A DNA stretch of 64,000 nt from an uncultured Spirochaetota bacterium. GTDB taxonomy: Bacteria; Spirochaetota; Spirochaetia; Treponematales; Rectinemataceae. The stretch is taken from the NCBI GenBank assembly GCA_903821875.1, contig CAIJMU010000088.1, positions 1-64,000 on the forward strand, in the 5' to 3' direction. Below the pieces are notes generated by a model. The model did no database searches. It worked only from the letters and a program-made list of their open reading frames with translations, and was not told where the DNA came from. The position numbers and the translations under genes are program-made. Below are positions 8,477 to 14,633 of the stretch, one piece after another (position 1 is the first letter of the stretch; each line of letters begins with the position of its first letter).

Positions 8477-8723
8477 CTAGATCTCATAGACTTTCCTTAT
8501 CAATTCGAGGAGTCGGACTCCATCAAGGTTGCCTGGCATACCAAGGGATTTCCGCAAGGCGTGCCAGTCCGGACTCTGTGCCAGCAGATCGACAAAGGCC
8601 GCCGCCTTCAGGGGTATACGTACAGACGGTTTCAACACCATGAGGCCTGACTCCGCCGATGAGGACGTAGCGATCCTCGAAGCCGGCGAAGTAGCGCGAG
8701 AAGGTGTCGATGCCGCGGACCAT
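8477..8723 (-). pseudogene. AbiEii-type nucleotidyltransferase toxin, internally deleted remnant
   Basis: The first 24 codons from the ATG at 8723 read MVRGIDTFSRYFAGFEDRY then VLIGG, the typical N-terminus of AbiEii-like nucleotidyltransferase toxins. The catalytic region that should follow (GG-S/T, DxD) is missing. Shifting the frame by one base just after the glycines, the sequence reads LMVLKPSVRIPLKAAAFVDL and continues to a TAG at 8477, matching the C-terminal PxKxxAxxDL part of the family. A deletion of several hundred bases with a frame change therefore joined the two ends. The ATG overlaps the antitoxin stop (ATGA), which preserves the original operon structure. No active toxin can be made. 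Confidence 0.75.
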
Positions 8724-9721
8724 CAGAGTGCCTCCTTCACGAGTCCCACAAGCGCCTGCCTTACCCGCTCATCATTCTCGCCGGCGAGGCTGAGATAGAG
8801 GGAAAGTGGGTCGACTGTCTTCGCGTTCTCGCCAGCCAGCACCTCTGGATCGTAGGCCCAGACTTCAAGCCGGCTGTCACCTTCATCCATGGATTGCTTT
8901 CGCGCGCGCCCATCGGCGACAAGGAGCTTCACATCCGGAGCCGAAATGGCATAGGTCTGCCGAGCGTCATCGTTCAGCATAGAGAGGCTCGCCAAGGCAG
9001 ACATACCGGCTCGTGGCAATTGGGGCAGGCCTGAACCGGCAGGAACGAAGCAGAGGGCTTTTATCGGCGTATGGAGATGAGGCAGGGCAGTATTCCAGAA
9101 ACTCTGACGATCGGCGGGGAAATGGAGGGGCCGGGCCTTCCCTTCTCCGGTCTCGACCAGACCGAGGGCTTCGAGTTCGCGCACCGCTCTACTCATCGTC
9201 GTGGCGCTATAGGAGAACTCACGAGAAAGCTCTCGCACCGTCTTGCCTTCAACGTTCCCTTGCAGCAGCTGAAGGAGTACCAGGAACTGGGCTGGATAGG
9301 ACAGCCGGTCCGATCGCTCGCGCTCCCTCGCAAAGTGCTCACGGAGGTCGATGAGGAGGGCGGGAAGGTAGAGCTGGCGGCCGGGAACCACAAAGGCTAC
9401 CCGCCCTTCTATCAAGCGGGCGCGGTCCCAGGAACTCAGGCCGGGGAGAACGAATACCAGCTCCAGGGAAGTTCGTTCACGTAATTCGGTGGCATGCTTC
9501 CTGAGTTGGGCGGGGCTGGGCTGTTCATCGCCGGCAAGCTCGCAAAAGAGCAGCTTGCGGCCCTCGATCTCGGTACTAGCAATGGAATAGAGGCTTGCAA
9601 GGTAGAAGGGCAGAGAAATTCCCGAAACGGGCTTGATCTGTATCTTCAGGCCCAGAGTCCTCTGGAAATAGCCTTCCACGTCTGTCCCAGCTGGCATGCG
9701 CCTCATGTCATTGTGCCTCAT
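8723..9721 (-). CDS. AbiEi-like type IV antitoxin / wHTH regulator, 332 aa
   Basis: This is the partner of the decayed AbiEii toxin. A winged helix-turn-helix sits near residues 175-215 (ELSREFSYSATTMSRAVREL then EALGLVETG), followed by a C-terminal domain that ends in the usual acidic and hydrophobic helices (YLSLAGENDERVRQALVGLV). The frame is open to a TTG at 9766, but that lies inside the promoter. Because of a 15-bp tandem duplication there are two equivalent ATGs, at 9721 and 9706, each with GAGG nine bases upstream; a third ATG is at 9697. AbiEi proteins repress their own operon; here it may persist as an orphan regulator. Confidence 0.7.
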   Translation of the reverse strand: MRHNDMRRMPAGTDVEGYFQRTLGLKIQIKPVSGISLPFYLASLYSIASTEIEGRKLLFCELAGDEQPSPAQLRKHATELRERTSLELVFVLPGLSSWDRARLIEGRVAFVVPGRQLYLPALLIDLREHFARERERSDRLSYPAQFLVLLQLLQGNVEGKTVRELSREFSYSATTMSRAVRELEALGLVETGEGKARPLHFPADRQSFWNTALPHLHTPIKALCFVPAGSGLPQLPRAGMSALASLSMLNDDARQTYAISAPDVKLLVADGRARKQSMDEGDSRLEVWAYDPEVLAGENAKTVDPLSLYLSLAGENDERVRQALVGLVKEAL

Positions 9722-9733
9722 GTCATTGTGCCT
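9704..9733. repeat. 15-bp tandem duplication of ribosome site and start codon
   Basis: CATGTCATTGTGCCT occurs twice in a row (9704-9718 and 9719-9733). On the minus strand each copy contains a GAGG and an in-frame ATG, so the antitoxin mRNA has two tandem initiation units. The repeats may also serve as operator half-sites for the antitoxin. Confidence 0.8.
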
Positions 9734-9742
9734 CAATGTTGC

Positions 9743-9771
9743 ATTGTACCACGCAACAAGCAACAATGCAA
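9743..9771 (-). promoter_or_regulatory. sigma-70 promoter of the AbiEi gene
   Basis: TTGCAT (9771-9766) and TACAAT (9748-9743) are separated by exactly 17 bases on the minus strand. The predicted start is about 15-20 bases before the first ATG at 9721. The surrounding CATTGTTG/CAACAATG repeats are candidate binding sites. Confidence 0.65.
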
Positions 9772-9868
9772 TTTGATGTTACAATCAGCTGTGGACCAAG
9801 AATTTCACGATGGAGGGAGTTTGGCTCAAGCAGCATTCGCCATGCTTGAATTTTGTGGTTCTCCCTCC

Positions 9869-10340
9869 TCATGGAAGACCCGTAAGCGCGTTCCATTCGA
9901 TCCCGCGTCGAGACCAGTGCTCACCGATAGCTTGGGTGAAGCCGGGCTTGACCAGCTTGGCGCGGTCCTCGAGCCAGAGTTCGCCTTCCCGGCGGAGGTA
10001 GTAGCCCTCAAGCTCGCCCTCACAAGAGGAGCTTGTCCCCGATATCCTCCAGCCCTTCCATGAACCGCAATTTGCCTGGGATGAGCTGGATATCGGCGAT
10101 TGCATGGGTCTTGAATGGGAAGGTGACGGAGAACTTGACTCCAATGCCTGGTTCAGGACCAGCGGAATATTCGATGCGAACTGGGACTTCGACAGGATCC
10201 TCCAGAGCCCCGATGGTCCCGGCCCGCATCCGGACATGGACAGCGGCGACGGTGTCCATCCGGAAGAAATCACCGATCCAGAATTCCCTGGGTGAGGAAA
10301 TTCCGCTCGAATCAACCAGTTTCTTTTCACAGGTCGGGGT
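9869..10340 (-). pseudogene. frameshifted gene remnant of unknown family
   Basis: Two consecutive minus-strand frames give protein-like sequence that joins at about 10022. The upstream frame reads [14 protein letters not shown]...[20 protein letters not shown]...KLRFMEGLEDIGDKLL and hits TGA at 10020. The neighbouring frame carries on as EGELEGYYLRREGELWLEDRA...FTQAIGEHWSRRGIEWNALT to a stop at 9869. No start codon with a ribosome site exists at the 5' end, where the frame runs into a stop near 10374 inside hicA. I read it as a gene of about 150 codons with a lost start and one frameshift. The family is not recognised. Confidence 0.45.
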
Positions 10341-10345
10341 TCCAG

Positions 10346-10534
10346 ATGCCTTACAAGTCGTCTGAGGTTCTCAGAAGGCTCAAACGGGGTGGATTTCTGG
10401 AGACTCGCAGTTCCAGTTCCCATATCGTTCTCCGGCATCCTGATGGTCGCCAAACCTACGTGGCAATGCACCCGGTCGAAAAGCGGAGGATGCTCCATAC
10501 CTCATGGGGTATATTTTTGACATATCCCCGATAG
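10346..10534 (+). CDS. hicA: HicA-like mRNA interferase, C-terminus altered, 62 aa
   Basis: HicA toxins are small double-stranded-RNA-binding-fold RNases. The first 45 residues match the family: [17 protein letters not shown], then the catalytic-His segment [14 protein letters not shown] and VAMHP. After HPVE the usual GTLxxIxxxAGL ending is replaced by an unrelated tail, so the protein is probably frameshifted or decayed. No HicB antitoxin is found on either side. The start ATG has a weak GGGG site. The 3' end overlaps the hipBA promoter. Confidence 0.55.
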   Translation: MPYKSSEVLRRLKRGGFLETRSSSSHIVLRHPDGRQTYVAMHPVEKRRMLHTSWGIFLTYPR

Positions 10535-10545
10535 GGTAATATTCT
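10517..10545 (+). promoter_or_regulatory. hipBA promoter with operator in the spacer
   Basis: TTGACA (10517-10522) and TATTCT (10540-10545) are 17 bases apart, a near-consensus sigma-70 promoter. The spacer holds the inverted repeat TATCCCCGATAGGGTA (10523-10538), reminiscent of the TATCC-N8-GGATA sites bound by E. coli HipB. Binding there would block polymerase and explain autoregulation. Confidence 0.7.
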
Positions 10546-10592
10546 TTGATATACCTCTTAAGATATGATGTTCGCAGTAATCCGGAGGTTCC

Positions 10593-10859
10593 ATGAAGTA
10601 CCTCATCTCCACAGCCGACCAGCTCTCCCATGCCCTGCGAAGCGCTCGCAGGACCAGGGCATTAAGTCAGGATGGCGCGGGCAGGCTAGTAGGGCTCCTC
10701 CCCAAGACCATCTCGGCCCTGGAGAACCAACCGGGCTCCGCAACCATCGAAAGCCTCTTGAAACTCCTGTCTGCCCTCGAGTTGGAACTTGTGCTCGTTC
10801 CCAAGGGGGCAGACCACTCCCCGAACACTGATTCTCCCCAATTCAAAGGGGAGTGGTGA
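10593..10859 (+). CDS. hipB: HipB-like antitoxin, HTH_XRE, 88 aa
   Basis: A short DNA-binding protein with a Cro/C1 helix-turn-helix at residues 10-60 (LSHALRSARRTRALSQ, AGRLVGLLPKTISALENQPG, IESLLKLLSALELELVL). This is the normal size and ending for HipB, which neutralises HipA and represses the operon. A GGAGG site lies four bases upstream of the ATG. The hipA start follows within a few bases of the stop. The spacer operator in the promoter fits autorepression. Confidence 0.85.
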   Translation: MKYLISTADQLSHALRSARRTRALSQDGAGRLVGLLPKTISALENQPGSATIESLLKLLSALELELVLVPKGADHSPNTDSPQFKGEW

Positions 10860-10861
10860 AC

Positions 10862-12190
10862 GTGGCCAGGCCCTCGCAGAGGCGCGCCCTCGGGCTCTGG
10901 TTGAACGAGATTCGCGTCGGTACCTGGTCGGTAGTCGCACGCGGGACTCATGAGTTCCGCTATGAGGATTCCTGGCTCATCCACCCTCAATCCAGGCCGA
11001 TCTCACTCTCCCTCCCCCTCGCCGAAGCCGGCTACTCATATCGTGGCGAGACGGTGTCTGCCTACTTCGACAATCTCCTCCCGGATTCGAGCGAGATCCG
11101 CCAGAGGATCAGGAGGAGGTACGGAGCGGCGTCCCTCTCGGCTTTCGATCTGCTGGCAGAGATCGGAAGGGATTGCGTCGGAGCGATCCAGCTCCTTCCC
11201 GAGGACGAAGCGCCCTCCCCCATCGACCATATCGAAGGCAGGCCGATCGACGAGCATGAGATAGCAGCACTACTGAAGGGGCTGACAGCCATGGGGCCGG
11301 GCGGGCGCGTAACCAATGAAGAGTTCCGCATATCCCTGGCAGGGGCGCAGGAGAAAACCGCCTTGCTGCGGTTAGAGGGAAGGTGGTTCGTTCCCCACGG
11401 CTCGACGCCATCGACCCACATCGTGAAGCTGCCACTCGGAAGGATGGGCGGTCTCGGATTCGATATGACCGGCTCCGTCGAAAACGAATGGCTCTGCACA
11501 AAGGTCGCAAGCGCCTTGGGACTGGAAACGGCGCGCTGCGAGATAGCCCGCTTCGAGGACGTAACAGCCCTCGTCGTGGAACGTTTCGACAGGAGAATGG
11601 CCGAAGACGGGAAGCGGATCATCCGGCTTCCACAGGAGGACTTCTGCCAGATCACTGGCATTCCTCCCAGCGGCAAGTATGAATCCGACGGCGGCCCGGG
11701 CATTGAAACAATTATGAGAATCCTCCTGGGCTCCCAGGAGGCGGCCAAGGATCGCGAGACCTTCTTCACGGCCTTGGTCCTGTTCTGGCTCCTGGCTGCG
11801 CCCGATGGACACGCAAAGAACTACTCGGTCTTCATCGAACGGGGCGGTCGGTTCAGATTGGCGCCCCTGTATGACATCATGTCGGCTTACCCCGTTCTCG
11901 GTAATGGAAGCGGGCTGATCCCGCCCGAGAAGCTGAAGCTGGCCATGGCTTTCAGGGGAAAGAATCGCCATTACGAGTGGGGAAAGATCAGCCCCCGTCA
12001 CATCAGGGAGACCGCAGGCCTCTCGGGATTCGATGGATTCATCGACACGGTAATGCAGCGTCTTGCGCGTGAGGTTCCGAAGGCAACACAGGAGCTTGGA
12101 AGGAATTTGCCCGATGAATTCCCTGGCGCAATTTCAGAGCCGATCCTTCAAGGGATCGAAACACGCGCCACGCTGCTTCATAGCGAATAG
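10862..12190 (+). CDS. hipA: HipA Ser/Thr kinase toxin, 442 aa
   Basis: HipA phosphorylates glutamyl-tRNA synthetase in E. coli and causes growth arrest. The family's N-terminal couple domain is seen at residues 5-100 (RPISLSLPLAEAGYSYRGETV, YFDNLLPDS), then the kinase core: GAQEKTALL near 158, HIVKLP, NEWLCTKVASALGL, VERFDR, RLPQEDFCQITG, the catalytic DGHAKN near 315 and the metal-binding YDIMS near 337. All key residues are present and the length is full, so the kinase should be active. In-frame GTGs at 10853, 10856 and 10862 are possible; the last has the best spacing from AGGGGAG. Confidence 0.9.
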   Translation: MARPSQRRALGLWLNEIRVGTWSVVARGTHEFRYEDSWLIHPQSRPISLSLPLAEAGYSYRGETVSAYFDNLLPDSSEIRQRIRRRYGAASLSAFDLLAEIGRDCVGAIQLLPEDEAPSPIDHIEGRPIDEHEIAALLKGLTAMGPGGRVTNEEFRISLAGAQEKTALLRLEGRWFVPHGSTPSTHIVKLPLGRMGGLGFDMTGSVENEWLCTKVASALGLETARCEIARFEDVTALVVERFDRRMAEDGKRIIRLPQEDFCQITGIPPSGKYESDGGPGIETIMRILLGSQEAAKDRETFFTALVLFWLLAAPDGHAKNYSVFIERGGRFRLAPLYDIMSAYPVLGNGSGLIPPEKLKLAMAFRGKNRHYEWGKISPRHIRETAGLSGFDGFIDTVMQRLAREVPKATQELGRNLPDEFPGAISEPILQGIETRATLLHSE

Positions 12191-12287
12191 TTTCCAATAG
12201 TATAGCTGCTTAGCCATATGCCTTAATAAACATATAACTATTTTATTATTATTAACGCTTGTGAATTCCGATCATTGGCGGGCAGAA

Positions 12288-12410
12288 TGGCTGAGCGCGA
12301 TTCAGTAAATCCCGGTCTCGGCCATATGAAAAACGGCCCCCTTAGGGGCCAATTTTCTCAAAGCCGAGACGGGGATATTTCCGCCTAGCGGAAATATCTC
12401 TGAATCGCGC
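12288..12410. repeat. nested palindrome unit 1 (tRNA-Thr-derived)
   Basis: Three inverted repeats are nested. The outer arms are GCGCGATTCAG (12295-12305) and CTGAATCGCGC (12400-12410). The next pair is CCCGGTCTCGGC (12311-12322) with GCCGAGACGGG (12363-12373), the acceptor/T-stem sequence of the nearby tRNA. Inside is a GGCCCC-cttA-GGGGCC hairpin followed by a T-rich tract, and at 12374-12398 an 11-bp stem (GATATTTCCGC) with a 3-base loop. The first 36 bases (12288-12323) recur at 12416-12451 with one mismatch. Confidence 0.8.
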
Positions 12411-12415
12411 AGCAT

Positions 12416-12511
12416 TGGCTGAGCGCGATTCAGTAAGTCCCGGTCTCGGCCTCAAATCAAAAGCCGCCCTTGCGGGCGGCCTCAAATTCAATCAGCCGAG
12501 ACCGGGAATCG
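12416..12511. repeat. nested palindrome unit 2 (tRNA-Thr-derived)
   Basis: This starts with the same 36-base leader as unit 1. Arms CCCGGTCTCGGC (12439-12450) and GCCGAGACCGGG (12495 on) enclose a 44-base spacer with a GCCGCCC-ttgc-GGGCGGC hairpin. The 73 bases 12439-12511 are repeated exactly at 12623-12695, where the right arm is the real tRNA gene. Confidence 0.85.
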
Positions 12512-12551
12512 CCCTCCAGCCTCGGACATCCTGTCCTCGGCTTCCGGGCCG

Positions 12552-12698
12552 CGCCTTTGCGCTGACGCGCGCATCCATGCGCGCTCATCCTCGCTCCGCT
12601 CGGCGCGCAAAGGCGTTCGATTCCCGGTCTCGGCCTCAAATCAAAAGCCGCCCTTGCGGGCGGCCTCAAATTCAATCAGCCGAGACCGGGAATCGAAC
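12552..12698. repeat. nested palindrome unit 3 joined to tRNA-Thr
   Basis: CGCCTTTGCGC (12552-12562) pairs with GCGCAAAGGCG (12605-12615) around a GCGCGCAT-cc-ATGCGCGC hairpin. It is followed at once by a 20-bp arm GTTCGATTCCCGGTCTCGGC (12615-12634), a perfect inverted copy of the tRNA T-arm and acceptor 3' strand (12679-12698). The 44-base spacer between the arms is identical to that of unit 2 and holds the tRNA terminator. Confidence 0.85.
12643..12664 (-). terminator. intrinsic terminator of tRNA-Thr
   Basis: On the minus strand GCCGCCC-gcaa-GGGCGGC is followed by TTTTGATTTG. It lies 15 bases after the tRNA 3' end. The same hairpin is present in palindrome unit 2. Confidence 0.7.
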
Positions 12699-12750
12699 CC
12701 GGTACCTGCGCATTACGAGTGCGCCGCTCTGCCAAGTGAGCTATCTCGGC
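12679..12750 (-). tRNA. tRNA-Thr (anticodon CGU)
   Basis: Reads a full cloverleaf on the minus strand: acceptor GCCGAGA/TCTCGGC, D-stem GCTC/GAGC, anticodon stem GCGCA/TGCGC with loop CTCGTAA (anticodon CGT, decoding ACG), short variable loop AGGTA, T-stem CCGGG/CCCGG with loop TTCGATT. The length is 72 without the discriminator base; CCA is not encoded. Its 3' half is copied in inverted orientation immediately downstream. Confidence 0.95.
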
Positions 12751-12828
12751 GGGTCTGTTCTGGAACGTGCGGGGACGACAATAGCCGACTCGGGCGGGCT
12801 GGGTCAAGGGGACGGGAAATAGAAGTAA

Positions 12829-13479
12829 TTACTTCTTGCGTCGTGAATTGACAAGGCGCTGGAAGTCGCTGACATTGCGGACGACGATGCGATCGGGGTA
12901 CATCTCGATGCGGCGCTGTTTGGTAAAATGGTCGAGCACCGATTGGGCTTCCGGACCGGACATGCCTGCCCAATGGGCGACATCGGCGGCTGTTACCTTG
13001 AACTCGCGCTTTTCGCTGTCAGCCTCGACGGCACCGCCGCTGATTGCTGCCTGGGTCTCGGAGAGCATGAGGAAGACGTCAGCGATCTTGGCCTGGGGAT
13101 CATCAAGCTTCAGGATCATGAAGCGTCGCTTCTGGTCCCAGATGCGCTTGGTAAAAAGCTTGAGGAGGCGGAGCGCGATGATGGGGTTTCCCATCATGAG
13201 GACTTCGAAGTTCGCACGGTTGAACTCGAGGACCTTGACGGTATCGACGGCCTCGGCGGAGGCGGAGCGTGGAGCACCTTCGAGGATGGCCATCTCGCCG
13301 AAGATTTCCGGCGGCTGGAGGATGTCGATGGTCTTCTCGATATCGCCGACGATCTTGGAGATGCGGACACGCCCGGCCTGGATGAGGTAGAAGCTCTCTC
13401 CTGGCTCGTATTCGGAGAAAAGCATCTCGCCGGCCTGGTAGGTACGCGCGAAGCGCATGAAGGCAGACAGGTCAGCCAC
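12829..13479 (-). CDS. Crp/Fnr-like regulator, 216 aa
   Basis: A cyclic-nucleotide-binding beta-barrel covers residues 8-115 (AGEMLFSEYEPGESFYLI, GDIEKTIDILQPPEIFGEMA). The phosphate-binding cassette reads FGEMAILEGAPRSASAEA, close to the cAMP-type FGExALxxxxxRxAxxxA. After a long helix comes a C-terminal wHTH-like domain (VTAADVAHWAGMSGPEAQSVL). The GTG start at 13479 overlaps the upstream gene by eight bases, so translation is coupled. The pair resembles the adjacent cyclic-nucleotide genes of Treponema (TP0261/TP0262, from memory). It probably binds DNA, but targets are unknown. Confidence 0.8.
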   Translation of the reverse strand: MADLSAFMRFARTYQAGEMLFSEYEPGESFYLIQAGRVRISKIVGDIEKTIDILQPPEIFGEMAILEGAPRSASAEAVDTVKVLEFNRANFEVLMMGNPIIALRLLKLFTKRIWDQKRRFMILKLDDPQAKIADVFLMLSETQAAISGGAVEADSEKREFKVTAADVAHWAGMSGPEAQSVLDHFTKQRRIEMYPDRIVVRNVSDFQRLVNSRRKK

Positions 13480-14518
13480 GGGAGGCCGCCTCAAGTCTAT
13501 TAAGCGCCTTCTTGGCTTTGAGCCTCGAAGCGGCATCCTCGTCCGACTCCATGGCGAGTATCTTCTTGTAGAAGCTCTTCGCACGCTCGGCGTCGCCCTT
13601 CTTATCCCAGGATTGGCCAAGCCAGAACAGGATATCCGTGAGGTCGGGATGCTTGGGGTTGGCCTGGATGATCGAAGTGAATTGCTTTATGGAAGCCTCA
13701 TAGTCTCCCAGCATGAAAATGGAGCGCCCTGAGTCATACATGGCCTTGGCAACATACTCCGCATCGGCATTGGCATCGATGATGCGCTTGAAGATTACAA
13801 GGGATTCCTTGTACTTCTCCTGGCTGAAAAGGCTCACTGCCTCGTAGTATTCCTTGGCGGCATCGGAGAGATTATCGCCAGGATTGCGCTCGGCCTTCGG
13901 TGCCTCGACGGGAGCTGTCGGGGCTGCGGGGCTCAGGGGATTGGCCACCACCATGGGAGCCGGACCCTTGCCGTCGCCGAAGCGCTGGGCGTTTGTCTCA
14001 GAAGTCTCCAGATGGCGACTGGCTTCCATGGCAAAGCTACCCGTCGGGAAATAGGTGAGATAGCGGCTGAATACGTACTTTGCCTGGCTGTATTGGCGGT
14101 TCTTGAGGTAGTAGGAACCCGTAGAGAATAGTCCAGCCTCCGGATTGAGTGACTCACCCTTCTCTAGGAGGTTATCTACCTGCTTGTGGACACGGCGCAG
14201 CTGGTTGGAGAAGACCTTGAGCATCTTCATGATGATCCTGGTATTGGCCTGGGCAAAGACCTCGAACTCGGGCACGGTGAAAACAAGGACGGTCGCATCC
14301 ATCAGCACGAGGGCGTTTTCCTCGCGGGGGTACTTTCCGAGGGCACTCTTCACCCCGAAAAACTCCCCTACCTGCACGGTGTCGTGCTGATCCTTGCCCG
14401 TCTCGATGTCGCTATAGTTCAGGCTGACCCGACCGGACTGGAGGACGAAGATCTTGTCACTCATGTCACCCTGGAAGTAAATGACTGAGTTGGCCCGGTA
14501 CGCACCCGCCTTCGGCAT
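13472..14518 (-). CDS. cyclic-nucleotide-binding domain plus TPR protein, 348 aa
   Basis: The start at 14518 (MPKAGAYRANSVIYF) follows GGAG. Residues 5-115 form a cNMP-binding barrel (GDMSDKIFVLQSGRVSL, GEFFGVKSALGKYPREENA); its phosphate-binding loop departs from the Arg-Ser consensus. A proline/alanine-rich linker near 190-215 precedes TPR-like repeats (YYEAVSLFSQEKYKESLVIF, SGRSIFMLGDYEASIKQF, FWLGQSWDKKGDAERAKSFY). There is no signal peptide. It is a likely cytoplasmic scaffold or sensor acting with the Crp-like protein it overlaps. The architecture is typical of spirochaetes. Confidence 0.8.
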   Translation of the reverse strand: MPKAGAYRANSVIYFQGDMSDKIFVLQSGRVSLNYSDIETGKDQHDTVQVGEFFGVKSALGKYPREENALVLMDATVLVFTVPEFEVFAQANTRIIMKMLKVFSNQLRRVHKQVDNLLEKGESLNPEAGLFSTGSYYLKNRQYSQAKYVFSRYLTYFPTGSFAMEASRHLETSETNAQRFGDGKGPAPMVVANPLSPAAPTAPVEAPKAERNPGDNLSDAAKEYYEAVSLFSQEKYKESLVIFKRIIDANADAEYVAKAMYDSGRSIFMLGDYEASIKQFTSIIQANPKHPDLTDILFWLGQSWDKKGDAERAKSFYKKILAMESDEDAASRLKAKKALNRLEAASRG

Positions 14519-14633
14519 CAGACAGCTCCCTTGCACCCACGTCGCTTCAACCACAGCACCCGACCACGCGCTCTGGCCGGGTTCTTCACGTTCAGTCTAA
14601 GCGATACCATGCGGTTTTTCCAGATGGAGCCTA

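Noticed and set aside
9869-10340. Programmed ribosomal frameshift
   Set aside because: No slippery heptamer precedes the TGA at 10020, and the gene also lacks a start codon, so decay is simpler.
12288-12698. Insertion sequence or phage attachment pair
   Set aside because: There is no transposase or integrase, and the tRNA copies are inverted and looped, not the direct repeats of integration.
12415-12822. Protein-coding frame of 135 codons across the palindromes
   Set aside because: It consists only of translated repeats and tRNA sequence.
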